NCBI GenBank assembly: GCA_007922195.1
Contig: ML681992.1
Location: forward strand, 35,151,968-35,215,967
Reading direction: 5' to 3'
Source: Podocnemis expansa
Taxonomy: Eukaryota; Chordata; Testudines; Podocnemididae
DNA: 64,000 nucleotides
Position 1 is the stretch's first letter; each line of letters begins with the position of its first letter. Position numbers and translations under genes: made by a program. Positions 1 to 11,659 of the stretch are shown here, piece after piece. The notes under the pieces were generated by a model. The model saw only the letters and a program-made list of their open reading frames with translations, was not told where the DNA came from and searched no databases.

Positions 1-1049
1 ATAATTAGGTTGCTCCCATTCTCGTAGCATTCAGTAATATTTTTCAAATGACTTCTCTGTTATGTAATGTTGTATATGTAGTACTGTGGCAAGTGAATTG
101 GATTATGGTCAGATTTTGTACATGTGGGTCGAGCAGTAAAAACACTTTCTATGGAATGATAATCTGTTTCATGTTACGTAAATACAAAAAGTTAAATGCA
201 ACAACAAAAATCACACAGACAGTAATCATACAACAGTGGCTTTAGTTACTCTAAATGAGTAAGAACTGCTTCTTGTTGCTTAGAGTTTATAAAATAACTT
301 TCTAACAAATACTTTTCCCATATGAAGAGAAATGGTTAAGAACAGTCTGTGTCAGAGCATGAGTATATTTTTAGGCAGAGCTCAAAAGAGGGTTATACCT
401 ATACATCCTTATGCAATTTCCAGGATAGCCTTTTTTCATTTTAATAGACAGTATTGTGGTAACCAGAGTGTCCTGACAGAGCCTCGAAATGGAACACTTC
501 TTCCAACAGCTAAAAAAAGAGCTAAGCATATGTTCTTTCAACTTGGGGTGGGAGGTTCAGTCCTCAATAGGAAGTGATTTACTGGTCAGATACATATCTT
601 TTAGGTGTGAATTTCCAACAATGAAGACTGTTATATTAGATATAAATGGTATATTATAAGTCTAGAGTAATTTGGACTTAAAATACTATATGTCTGCATG
701 GAAAAGGTATTTTCATACATTTTCAGCCAATTTTTTTTTTTCCTGTGGTCTTCTCATGTAACTGGGAAATGGTTCCAGCTGCTGAGCAAGATTTGCTTTT
801 CAGCAGCTGAGCAGTGAAAGAACAATGAAGTATTCTGCTCAATGCAGCCTTAATTTGTATTTAAGTCTTCCTGATGCTTTTAAGTTAGATATCAGCAGAA
901 CATAAACTATTTAAAAATTATTATTAGTGTGATTAGCACTTTGTTTTTCAAGAAGAATGTGAACACTAATTATTCCTATCACTGCCACTTTATTATTAAC
1001 TGCATTTAATATATGAGAAAATTCAGTCCTGCCACAATTCTGGTTAAAT
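1..1049. other. CWF19L2 intron, no recognised feature
   Basis: This AT-rich sequence has scattered homopolymers, such as a T run near 728-740, and short stop-bounded frames. No exon, RNA gene or clear repeat boundary was recognised. It lies upstream of the first recognised exon and is presumed intronic. Confidence 0.5.
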
Positions 1050-1996
1050 ACCTTGTATAAAGCCACTTGGATTCAGATGCGAGTTTCTGATTCCTGGAAC
1101 AAACCACATGCCAACTTTGACCACATATCTGCATACTATATACTGTCAGAGGACCTAATCAAAGCCACTTACTCCGTCAAGGACTCATTCACCTGCTATT
1201 CCACTAATGTGGAGAGCCCTGCAGATCCGTGGATATCTGCATTATATCCATGGATATCCACATCTGCGGATACAATGCAGATATCCGCAGACCATTTCTT
1301 GTGGATGCAGATCGGATACAGGTCCACATATTTTTATTTTCACAGATCTAGAACCCTGCAAATATGCGGATATCCATGCATACAACTCGGCTATCCACGG
1401 ACCATTTCTTGTGGATGCAGATCGGATATGGATCCACGTATTTGTATCTGAGCAGGGCTCTGCTAATGTGTTTTATGCCATCATGTGCCAGAAATGCCCA
1501 CACACCTTATACATTGGACAAACAGAACAGTCTCTACACCAAAGAATAAATAGACAAAAATATGACATAAGAAATAACATTGAAAAACCAGTAGGGGAAC
1601 ATTTCAATCTCCCTTCTTGCTTCACTGACAATTTGTTAATAGCTGTGCTCAAGGAAGTGGATAACATTTCAAGACTTCAAAGAGAAACTGCAGCTTTGGA
1701 ACTGATATGACAAATTTGACTGTATGAAAGCAGGATTAAGTCGTGACCATGGATTCTTTTCTCATTACATTAAGTGATTTGACCTCACCCTGTTCTATAT
1801 GCTGTTTCACAGTGTTTGAATCTTAACAACTGCTTTGATTTGCTGCACCAGTTTGACCTTTTCCCATGATTTACACTCCCCTGCATTTATTTTCCTCCCA
1901 TTCTATAAGTTCCCCTGTATTCAAAGCATCTGACGAAGTTGGATTTTCTCCCACGAAAGCTCATGTGATAAATAAATTTGTTAGTCTTTAAGTGCC
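1050..1996 (+). mobile_element. Penelope-like element, 3' part with GIY-YIG endonuclease remnant
   Basis: Plus-strand translation gives a segment ending FTCYSTNV and, after an inserted MITE (1212-1462), FYAIMCQKCPHTLYIGQT, followed by KPVGEHFNLPSCF and an LQRETAALEL-like stretch. After a frameshift near 1710 comes GLSRDHGFFSHY. The order CxxCP, YIG, VGEH and the terminal GL-R block is the layout of the GIY-YIG endonuclease domain at the C-terminus of Penelope-like retroelements. The 3' UTR reads through gcatctgacgaagt, cccacgaaagctcatg and aataaatttgttagtcttta. The same tail recurs at 39835-40072, 41516-41650 and 49920-50298. The reverse transcriptase is missing, so this is a 5'-truncated, frameshifted copy. 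Confidence 0.8.
1212..1462. mobile_element. hAT-type MITE inserted in the Penelope-like element
   Basis: The 251-bp element has terminal inverted repeats gagagccctgc (left) and gcagggctctg (right) and is flanked by a perfect 8-bp target duplication CTAATGTG (1204-1211 and 1463-1470). An 8-bp duplication and CAGRGC-type ends are hAT hallmarks. Inside, two copies of a block containing ccatttcttgtggatgcag lie about 110 bp apart (near 1289 and 1399), together with several ggatatcc palindromes. It has no coding capacity. Confidence 0.88.
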
Positions 1997-2712
1997 AGAA
2001 GCCTCCTTGCTTGTTTTGCTAGTCTAGTAGGTCGTTCTGGTCTGCAGAATAGAAACAAAATCTGTAGGGGAGATTTTACTTATAAATATCAAGTAACTTT
2101 CAATATAGATTCTAGCATATTGGCTATAATATTTTCATAAAGCAAAGGTTGTCGTCTTAGCACATAAATCTGACATAAGCTTTTGGAAATGAAGATCTAC
2201 ATAACCTTCAAGTGGATAAATAACCTGTTGATTTTCTTGTGTCATGAGATGGAGATGAGATCAGTGCGGGGAGGCAGAAGAGTCTTTGGCTGTTGCTGGG
2301 TGCGATGGTTCAGTACTGCTGGAATAACTAACTTTGGACTGAACTGACTTATTCTATCAGAAAACTATCCTGTGTGCATAGTCTGCTTTTACCTGGAGCT
2401 GTTTGTTTACTACTCTCTCTGGCCAAGAAAATGAACTATACATAGTGCTTTTCATTCTAAAAGATCCTGAGAAATTAAAGTAACTTTTAGCTCACGTGAA
2501 TCATGATTACACTTTCAGAAAAAAGTTTTTGTGCATCCTTTAGAGAGATTCGGTGACTATGAAAGGATTTGTAGAAACATAGTTGGATTATGATGGCTTC
2601 AAGTTACTCTCATCATTTGAACTTGTTTGTCAATGCAATGATTGTTAATGAGCTTACTTTTTTGATTTGTTTTGTTTCCCATGGACTTCTATGCTGGTGA
2701 TACTTCAACCAG
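1997..2712. other. CWF19L2 intron, no recognised feature
   Basis: Unique-looking AT-rich intron between the Penelope tail and the first recognised exon. The region just before the exon contains a T-rich tract (2655-2680) that probably serves as the distant pyrimidine tract of the acceptor. Confidence 0.5.
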
Positions 2713-2809
2713 ACATACTTCAAAAGATGAGACTTCTCAGGCCCTTAGTGAAGAGGAGATGAACAGACTTGGAGCCAAGATTGTGAAAGCAGAACTGATG
2801 GGAAATTTG
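2713..2809 (+). CDS. CWF19L2: CWF19L2 coding exon (internal), residues ending MGNL
   Basis: This internal exon encodes the start of the conserved central part of CWF19-like protein 2, a nuclear protein related to yeast Cwf19/Drn1 and associated with the spliceosome and lariat turnover (family knowledge). The translation runs from HTSKDETSQALSEEE into MNRLGAKIVKAELMGNL, which I recognise as the segment just before the CWF19L2 coiled region. The donor at 2810 is gtaagg. The acceptor AG is placed at 2711-2712. It is the only AG between the pyrimidine-rich stretch near 2655-2680 and the coding match, but it sits unusually far (about 30 nt) from that tract, so the 5' edge is less certain than the 3' edge. 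The exon enters in phase 2 and leaves on a codon boundary, which fits directly to the next exon at 6645. Confidence 0.85.
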
Positions 2810-4017
2810 GTAAGGTTTTTAAAGATCACTCTGATTTGCTGTAGATGTTATGAACTGTAACTCACAGGGCTTGATTTGGCCTCTCCTTTTGAGCAAAGCA
2901 CTTTGAAAGCCACTTGATCAGGGCCAGGATTTAATGTGCAACCTTCCTAACTCCTACAAAAGGCTATGCCCTGTGGTCCAGCCCTACAGGGATTAATAAA
3001 AGAGAGAACATGTCCCAAACAATTGTCTGGCTATGGTGAGAGTTAGGGAGGAGTGTACAGAATTTCCTTTTGAACAGGGGCAAGGGGAAACTTGTAGTGT
3101 GCTTCTGCCAAAGTCAAAATACAGATGGAAGACATCCCAATTTCCAGGGAATCACACTGTCACGAGAGAGATCAGCCAGACATTCATGGTCCAGGCTGTA
3201 CTGCAGCGGTATATGACTGCTAAGCAGCAAATTAGGATTGTAACCTGTCTCTGGAGCTTCTAGAAGATTGAAAAGTCAGGATCATCACTGTGAATTGAAA
3301 TGTTCTTGCTTCTAAAAAGAGACTATTATTATATAGAACTATAGATAAACAATTTGGGTTATTTGATGCCTTTCAGCTAATGGCAGTAAGTGAAAACTGT
3401 CCACTTAACTTTCACCTTCTATCACACAAGTCCATTGATGGTTTGCTGATGCTGAAAGGGGTTAACAGTCACTCTCTCAATTCTGAGAACCCCAGCAAAC
3501 TGGCACCTGCATCTCTGTCCAACTTTTGTGCATCATTATTATTATTTTCCATGTGTATTGTGATATATTTAGAGGTGTGAACAATGTCATAATCTTGTTT
3601 TGTGAGTTTGTGGCTATGCCTTGCAGATAATCGCATCTTCCGTAGATGATGGCAAAAACCCAGTGGAGGGTGGTGAAACATGTCTGTTTTAGAAAAAATA
3701 AAACCAGTTTGGTTCTTTGTTTTTGTTTTGTTTTTTTTTTCTTTGTAATTTTTTTCATGCATCTGTGTTTTGTTGCTTCTGTCTCCCCTGAAGTAATAAA
3801 TCTATTTTTATGGCATCTCCACAGTAACTACTATAATTATGAAGTACCAAACAAGACTAAGATGTTTGAGGAGGTGGGGGAAATAAAAAGTAGATGAACT
3901 CATGTAGAAAAATGGTTCAGATTTTTTTTTCATTGAGGCATCTCTGGCTCTTTTGACTTTCAGGACTTTTTAGGATGGCTTTTCAGATTATTTTTCAGGC
4001 AGATTTGTGTGTTCTGT

Positions 4018-4480
4018 TAGTATTTCTGTCGCCCAAAGGTGGTGCTGTGATTGGGCAGTGACAGTGTGACCACAAGTGATAGAATAAAAGATTGCTTTAT
4101 TAAAGAGGTAGAATGCTTACATCCCTTCTGCAACTGGGGACCCCAATACAGTAGTGGACAGGCTCCTGGGCGTTGCTTCCAAGGCACTGGCTGCAGCTTC
4201 ATGGTCCATCCGTGAAGTCCACCATGTGTTGGACTTCCCTACAATTACATAGGGTTAATTGAGGGTGTGGAGCTACTGGTTGACTATAGGATGCACACGT
4301 CTGCACTAGGCAGGGGTCACAAGATGGACATGCTTGTAAACAGGTAGATGTGCATGTCCTCAGGTAAGCAGTGCCCTCACAAACAAGGCAATAAACAGGG
4401 CAATATGCATGTTTGCAGGCACTTGGTTCAGGGACAGGACACCCTTTGGTTAGAGTGGGGTGCCATTCTCAATACTGCAC
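4018..4480 (-). mobile_element. Candidate LTR-like fragment (weak)
   Basis: Read on the minus strand this segment has a moderately GC-rich body and then an AATAAA signal in a ctttaataaagcaatctt context near 4090-4105. A short downstream region follows (tcacactgtcactgcccaatcac on the minus strand) that resembles the R-U5 end of a retroviral-type LTR. No TG...CA ends, target duplication or internal coding region was found. It could equally be an unrelated unique sequence with a chance polyadenylation signal. Confidence 0.25.
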
Positions 4481-5063
4481 AGTGGTTTTCTGCAATTTCC
4501 CTTACAATTTCCAAAGTCAGTATTAAGCGTTTGAAAAACTATTGCATATGAGAAAGTTACACATTATAAAATCTATTTTTAGATCAGTGGTTTTTTTTCA
4601 CCTTTGCATAATCATCAGAATAAATGAATAGTTGCAGCATATTTTTAAAAAGGTACAGCTTTTAAAGAGGCATTGAAATTTAGGCAGCTTCGAAGAGAAT
4701 TAAAAGTGATCTTTAGTGAAATAAAAATAATTTCAGATACCACATCTTTCCACTAAATATCCCTGGCAGTTTGGGGGATTTTAAATTTGTATTTTTGAAT
4801 ATTTTTCTCTTCCCTTTTGGTGGTTGAGAAAAACCCCAAACAAATGAGAGAAATTCAGAATCTGTTCCTATAGGGTAAACCAGTGAAATTAACTATATAT
4901 CAAATGCTTATGAAGTCTGTAAAGTAATCAAAATTACGGAGAAGTGGGAAACCCACAATGTTTTCTCTAATTTTTAGTTATGATAATCTTAGCTGATATA
5001 TGTAAGAGTAAAGGGAAGAATTTGAACAGAAGTATGACTTTTTAGTTGACAGTGTTCTTAGAA

Positions 5064-5359
5064 CAGGTGTCAGCAACCTTTGCCAGCTCCTGTGCCAGCC
5101 CCACTCCCCCAATACTCAGCAGTTGCCAAGGACAGGGCAAATATGTGCTGTGGTTCTTGTGGCCCCAGGGTCCGCTTCGGGGCAGGGTCAGCAGGAGAGA
5201 GGAGCTGCTGCATGCACAGCAGCTCTTGCAGCCCCAGGTCCTGCTGGGAGAGCGGAGTCAGCAGGAGGGGAATAGCTGCAGGACCAGGAGCCCTACGTGC
5301 TACTCAGAATAAGTGTGTGCGCCGCCTTTGGCATACGTATTGTGGGTTGCCGATCATTG
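5064..5359. mobile_element. hAT-like MITE with GC-rich core
   Basis: The ends are caggtgtcagcaacc at the left and ggttgccgatcattg at the right, which are approximate inverted repeats. The flanks tcttagaa and tcgtaggg agree at 5 of 8 positions and may be a decayed 8-bp duplication. The core is markedly GC-richer than its surroundings and contains repeated cagcag-type blocks. Its right end (ttggcat, then ggttgccg) resembles the right end of the element at 46630-47047. No transposase is present. Confidence 0.6.
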
Positions 5360-5668
5360 TCGTAGGGTAACAGAATATGAAAGTATTCCCAATAAAAGAA
5401 CTCTTGTAAGTATGAACGGTATATGTGTGAAGTGTTCTGTCATTTTGTTTGATTTCAGTTAGTAATAGTGAAGATTGTTATAATATTGCTGTTCATTTAA
5501 TATTTTTAAATTATTTACATTGAAATTAATTTTTTACTGTTGAATGGAATCAGCAATTAAGGCTTGATTACCTTCTTTAATAATAAATGTAAATGTTACT
5601 TTTTGCTGCATTGCTCTGAATTTAGCTCATGGAGTCTAAATTGCTGTGATTTACATAATAAGAATTAT

Positions 5669-5867
5669 GCAGTGTTGTAGGCATGTTGGTCCTAGGACAT
5701 TAGAAAGGCAAGATGTGAGGTATCTTATTGGACCAACTTCTCTTGGTAAGAGAGAGAAGTTTTTGAGTTACAGCTCTTCTTCAGAACAGGTCCTTTGTGT
5801 CACAGCTAAATACAAGATTGAGCAGATAATTTAGCCTAAGTATTTAGCACACATAAGGGAATTATCT
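5669..5867 (-). mobile_element. Dispersed retroelement 3'-end fragment
   Basis: The segment starting gcagtgttgtaggcatgttggtcc and continuing through cttattggaccaacttctct, gctcttcttcag and cacagctaaatacaag is a repeat I recognise as common in turtle and crocodilian genomes, here in antisense orientation. A second short fragment with attggaccagttt is at 40436-40495. Its class is probably a Penelope-like or LINE 3' end, but the window does not show coding sequence to settle this. Confidence 0.55.
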
Positions 5868-6644
5868 GTTTGGTCTTGTGTTTAACTGTGGAACTCTCAG
5901 CACCTTTCAGATGTGAAGAACAGCTCTATTTAGCTTAAAAGCTTGTGTCTCTCGCCAACAGAAACTGGTGCAGTAAAAGGTATTACTTTATCCACCTTGC
6001 CTATGTAATAAGGAGTTGGACGAAATGATTTTATTGGGAAAAACAGATAATGGGACAGTATAAGTAGGCCTTACTCTTAATCTCTGAGTCATCCAGCACT
6101 CAGGTTAGACTCAAAGGTCAAATTCTGAGGTGGTGTTTAAGGGAGAGTAAATCTATTCAATGCATGCAGCTGTAAGATTTGCTCCTTAGACTCTTAGTGA
6201 AACTTACATGGACTCAGTAGAACTAAAGGTGTTGAAAAAGGATGTAAATTAAATTAGAGTTAGCTCTCTCTGCTATTCCATCCGTATAATGGCACTTAAA
6301 CTTACTTGTGGATTATGTAAGCGTAAATCAATTGATGTTGGAACAATGCCTTTGAAAATATAACGTGCTTGGTAAGTGCTATTATTTTTCATAACGTTGT
6401 ATCACAGTTCTTCAGTGCATTTGTCTTATTTTTGTTGGGAAAATGTTCACACTACGCCTATAATGAAGACTTGCTCCAGCGACAGTGGCTTTACAGTTAA
6501 TAGTACGTCTATATGCCTGCAAGCTGTTGTTGTAAAATAAATGAAAACATGGAGATGCAGGAGAAATGGACAGTTGGGATGTACGTTTTAATCAATTGAA
6601 ATTAAATCAACTCATCTAATTCATTTTTCTCATTTTCTTTAAAG

Positions 6645-6731
6645 GATTTAGCTTCAAAACTTCAAGCCCAGCTTGACAATGCTCGTAAACTAAAAGAAAG
6701 GAGGACAGAAGAAAGAAAATCTGAAGAGCTG
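6645..6731 (+). CDS. CWF19L2: CWF19L2 coding exon (internal), coiled-coil segment
   Basis: This 87-nt exon encodes 29 residues in phase 0. It begins DLASKLQAQLDNARKLKE and ends with an arginine/lysine/glutamate-rich stretch. The acceptor is a pyrimidine-rich tract ending in aaag at 6644 and the donor is gtaagg at 6732. Joined to the previous exon it gives an unbroken MGNL-DLASKL transition, which matches CWF19L2. The heptad-like spacing of leucines and alternating charges suggest a short helical or coiled-coil segment between the N-terminal charged region and the HIT-like domain. It carries no catalytic residues. The following intron is about 37.4 kb and holds most of the mobile elements in this window. 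Confidence 0.93.
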
Positions 6732-7361
6732 GTAAGGGAAAAATATTCTTGGATATTTGTTAGCACAAAAATCACCATGAAGGTGCAAAATATCTGTGGA
6801 TGTTTTTAGAATTTAAATGTTGAAATTTATGAAGACTATATGTAAAAAAACCCAAGTCATCTAGTGCTAAAGTATCAGACTGTATAGCTGTAAGGAAAAT
6901 GGCATAACCTCCTTCTGGGTGCAGTTCATTCCACTGTCTACTTCAAAACCTGCATGATGCCATATACACACACCCCATGAGAACCAAATTCCCGTTGTCA
7001 TTGAAATGAAAATTACAGATGCCAGTGATCCCAGTGGGGATAGGATCTGGCTTCTTTATTCAGCTCCTAAACAGTGTGTTAAACTACTCATGGCACCTCT
7101 TTACCAAATGGTTTTTTTTCCCCCTCAGTATTCAGGTTTTACTTTGCTTGTGCTGGTAAAACAATAGCAAGTGACAGTTACATCATGCTTTCAGGTGATG
7201 CCAAGCATATTCCAGTTTCAGTACTTTACCTTTTTTAAAATATAGGAAACGAACTGCCTTACCTGGAGAGTGTGAGGTTCTATTCATAACAGGAATATGT
7301 CATTCTAATATAAACTACAAGAATTAAACTGGAAAGAAAAATTACAGCATTAGCTTGTATG

Positions 7362-7410
7362 GTAAAACAAGCACACAGTCCTGTGGTGCTTTTAAAGACT
7401 TACTGTTATA
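7362..7410 (-). repeat. Short Penelope-like tail fragment (weak)
   Basis: The sequence agtcctgtggtgcttttaaa followed by gactta resembles the antisense 3' end seen at 41516-41545 (gaggagtcctgtggcactta). It is very short and diverged. Confidence 0.35.
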
Positions 7411-10400
7411 TATAGAGAGAGTCAAGGTAGAATAAATCAGTTTGGGCTTTGTCTGGTTAACCTATTTAGAGAGGTCTGTACTTGATCTTTATAAAGCTGC
7501 TAGAAATGAAATATTTTTCAAAAATAAATATGCAGAAAGGGGGAATAGAAGTGAAAGTTTTAGTGTTTTCAAGTGTTCAAATTACAGATTCCAGTTATAC
7601 TGTAATATTTATAGGTCACAAGAAGCAAGTTATCTTTTTTAGAAGCAAATAAGATGAGTATATACTTAACTCATCATTTTAAAAAGTATCTTTTTCATAA
7701 GGGACTGAGAATAAATATATTATAACAAAATATAAATAAGTAGCATAATTATGCCTTTTAGGATGAACTAAAAAAAGTCATCAAAACCAACACCACAAGA
7801 AAAGACATATACCAATTATTAACTTCCATTAAAAGATAAAATAATACCAGTACATATTGCAATAAGAAGAAACGCACATTTAAATTACTAGGATACCTTG
7901 GAATATTGAAAAACTGTATTTTATATTTCTCACCAAAAATACTACTTTTTAGGATGAGCAATAAAGCATCTAAAGATATACCTTACAAATATGTTGCATT
8001 TTTAAAATTTCCTCTGTGTTCCTTTTAATTCAGTTATTTGTTAGCACCTTTCTCAAATGCAGTGCATTTTCTAGTTTACCACTTCTGAAAGGCTGGGTAA
8101 TATTCAGGCTGATATTGCCAATTGAAAAGTTCTAAACTTTTTTTTGAACTGTATAAAAACAAGAGAAATATTTTTAGAGTTAATGATTGGGAAGTTTTAA
8201 AGGTATGATAAGCAATTGGATATGTGGAAAAAATCTATTAAATTTATGTTCACATATAACTGTAAATGAAAAATATATTTTCTACATAACTGCTCAATTC
8301 CTTTTGGGTTAAGTAGCGTTCTTCATACACCAAAGTGTTTACTGTAAAGGATTAGGCTGCCATGAATCATGGAGTTTGCCTGCATAAGACTTATTGTAGT
8401 AATTGGGACGTTTTATCTTAAGGGTTCAGAGAATGTGCTATGTATATAATGCGACTGCCTGCCACTATATACTCAGCAGTAGCTCTCACACAGACTTGCA
8501 TATCAGGATGTTTTTACTGATGGGAAAATGTTGGCCGGCATATCAGGGTTATCCCCAGCTATTTTTGAGAAATTCCGGTGAATTCTCAAATTCTGATTAC
8601 AAGCCCCAGCCGAGTTTTATCTGTTGGGGTGAGGGTCAAAAAGAACTTGACAAGGGTGTTATCACTGTACTCTCTTGTGATATTAGTGGAGGAGAGAGTC
8701 CCACAGGTGGTCAGATTAAATCTCCTTTTGGGGCTAGATTAAAGCTGCCATAAGAGCATGAAAGCAGCAGTGGTATGTCTCCTGAATGGCACCCTTTTAA
8801 AAGAACAAGACTGGTTCAGACTCCTGGTCCTCAAACAGTATGGTGTGAAGAGCGAGGGGTGTAACGCTAGAGGGCACACCTGCTGCTCACCACAATGGTC
8901 ATCTGCACTGCTGTGAGGCTTCCCTCAGTCCCATTTTGGTGACAAACAGGAGTTTTTAAAATGCATATGGTGAATTGATGAGGCAGAGAGTGATAAAGAA
9001 TCTGTGCAGGTCGGTAGAAGTTACATGAAAACGTTTTTGCATCAACATATGAGATTATGTGAAGGAACAAGGACAATGGCAAGGCTTAAACAACTACAGG
9101 GAGCAAGAAAGGAACTGAGGAAATATCAACCTCTATTTCATGATTGGAATTTATTTCGTTTGTCATCAGCTGCTAGTTTTGCTTGTTTCCAAAATGCAGG
9201 AAGAATGATAATTATATTAGCAGAGATCTTAAATTGGTTTTAGGGTATCAGAACTGAAATTTGAATTCCACGATCTGGATAGGGAGGTCTGTTTATGCTA
9301 TTATTTTTGTTGTAGGCAGGCATGGATGTTTGCTTTTTCCCTGTGAAGATGGTTACCAGAGGAATTCTTTTGGTCCATTGACATTATATAGTTCTCTCAA
9401 ATAATCCATATGTTCTTTAGTAAAATGCTAGCTTTCCTAATCACACATTTGTTGTTGCTTTCCTGTGAGAAGTATTTTGTTAACATGTCATGCAAAAGAC
9501 TTTTTAGAAGTAAATCTGAATGTAAAATCTGAGGGAACAAGTTATTTCCAATAGGCTATGAATTGTAATGCGCTAGTAGCAATGTTTTTCACACTGTATT
9601 ATACTGATAGCTAAGAAAGGTCCTATTGTTATGTTTAAGTTGTCTCAGATCTGTCATGAATATTATAGAGTGAAAAGTTTTATTTTCTTAACAAAACAAA
9701 TACAAAAAGACTGAGCGAACACAGATGAATGTCTGACCATAGTAAATTAGGGGAAACTCTCTAGTAACGAGGTTATGAAGTACAGCACCAGGATACAAGT
9801 GAAAAATAATTGGTAGAACAAGGCAGCTGTATTAGATTTTCTTCTGTTCACACCTCTAATTATGTCAGTATCTAATACCCCTGAATGCATCACAGATTAT
9901 TTTGTATGTATTGGAAATTTTAAATAGTCATTCCAATCCCAATTTTGCTAGATTTAAAGCATAAAATTAGAGCAGAATAAGTTCCCAAATTTAATCCAAT
10001 AGTCTTCAAAATAGCCTGATTTTTGGTCCTGTTGGATGAAATAACTGATTGGAAAAGAACACTAGAATACTGTGCGTAGAACACTACAATATTGTGCTTA
10101 CTCCAGGCCTTGATTCAGCAAAATGCTAAAGCAGACAGTTACATAACTTAAAGCATGTGTCTTATTCACCTCAGCGGGACTGCTTATGTGTTTAAATTTA
10201 GAGAACCTTATTGATTACCGTATGATATGAACTACATGGCGTAAATGCCCTATAATGAAAGTACATTAATGTGCAGTGATAGTGCAGAAAAAATAGGGCA
10301 AAATTTTAAATACCCCGCCCCCACCCCCAGTCTATACTTTGGAGAACAAGACAAAACTAAAGGTGAAATTCTGCGCTTGCATTTGAGTGTTCAGTTCTGT

Positions 10401-11116
10401 TCAAAGTCACTGGAAATCTCAAATCTCACTGAACATCCAAAGGCAAAAATATGTGGCATGGTATGGGGATTAGTACTTGGCTAGGTGTTTTAATATCGCT
10501 TGAGGATTTAGCTACAAATTGAGAGAAAAAACTGTTATTGTTTGAGGCTTGACAATGGGCTATGTATTGTATAAGATAAGGTTCCTGTTCTAAAGAACTT
10601 ATAATTTAGTGCACACTGAGAAAACAGTTCAGATACAGATAATACGTTAGGTGCCAGCAAAAGTATGAGGTGGCTTAAGGATTCAAAAATAAATATTAAA
10701 TTAGGATTATGGAGAAAAGAAAGCTTCTTTGGCTTTCTGATACGTGAAATGGTTGTTACTCTTTTAATCACGTTCTGTTTGATTATGGTGGTTGTATCTA
10801 TACTGCTTAGTCCATGCTGGTGAAAATTAGGTGTTTAAAGTTTATTTTATACTTCAATCTTTATGAAGCATCCCTGGAACACAAACTTTGTTTTGTTGTA
10901 GAATGCTTGGGTAATAATTTCTGACTGCATAAAGTGTTGATTTCCTTGGTGGTTTTCCAAGCAGTTAGTGGTATGGATTAGAGGATTACTTATACGCCTT
11001 GCTCTTCTGATTCTTGAAATATATTTTCCACCCTACATCACCCTTTGCCTTGGAATCTTGTTTTTTTTTTAAGATGGTTAGTAAAGAAGGCCGTCTTGGG
11101 TTTTTGACCACTAGAG
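7411..11116. other. Intronic sequence, nothing recognised
   Basis: AT-rich DNA with short frames on both strands. The 116-residue frame at 8403-8753 has no recognisable domain. The stretch near 10580-10720 vaguely resembles an ancient LINE 3' end but could not be assigned. Confidence 0.4.
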
Positions 11117-11304
11117 CAGGGGTCTCAAACACGTGGCCCGCGGGCCACATGTGGCCCCTAAAGCTGTTTCCTGAGGCCTGCAATGACACGATCTCTACCA
11201 ATATTTGCAATAGCATTGTATGGAAAGGTTTCAGTGGTTCGGCCCTCAGGCTAAAGTACTAGTCCTCATGCGGCCCTTATGGTGATTTGAGTTTGAGACC
11301 CCTG
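11117..11304. mobile_element. hAT MITE, family A copy 1
   Basis: The 188-bp element starts caggggtctcaaac and ends gtttgagacccctg, a perfect 14-bp terminal inverted repeat. It is flanked by a perfect 8-bp duplication CACTAGAG (11109-11116 and 11305-11312). The internal sequence includes gtggcccctaaagctgtttc, shared with the other three copies. It is non-coding. The perfect ends make it the best-preserved copy of the family in the window. Confidence 0.93.
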
Positions 11305-11659
11305 CACTAGAGTTATATAAATCTCTGATATAATTTTTAGACTCTCAGGTATCGGTCAGAATGCTTTCTTTTACAGGACAGCTATGACTTCAGACACATA
11401 TATTTTTGAATATTAAAAGGCTATCAGATTTGGCAATACAAGGGAAACTGATTAGATTGAATTACTGTAGGTTGTAATCGGGGCCAGCCCACAACATTTT
11501 GGTATCTGAGGTGGGGAGCTCAAATGATGCCCCCATGGCACCTTGCTTGGGCCAAAAGTTTGAAAGGCTTCAATTCTGCCTTCTTTCCTGTTGTTCTCCT
11601 CTCATGGTACTGCTCCGCTACCTACCCCAATAAAGGAGAACTAACAACCTAAAATACCT

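Larger units (their letters stand above)
2810..6644. other. CWF19L2 intron of about 3.8 kb
   Basis: The intron lies between the exons at 2713-2809 and 6645-6731. It holds a candidate LTR-like segment (about 4018-4480), a hAT-like MITE (5064-5359) and a dispersed repeat fragment (5669-5867). The remainder shows only A/T homopolymers and short chance frames. Confidence 0.8.

Noticed and set aside
8403..8753. 116-residue plus-strand ORF
   Set aside because: No recognisable domain, single frame in intronic DNA, no splice-site support; treated as chance.
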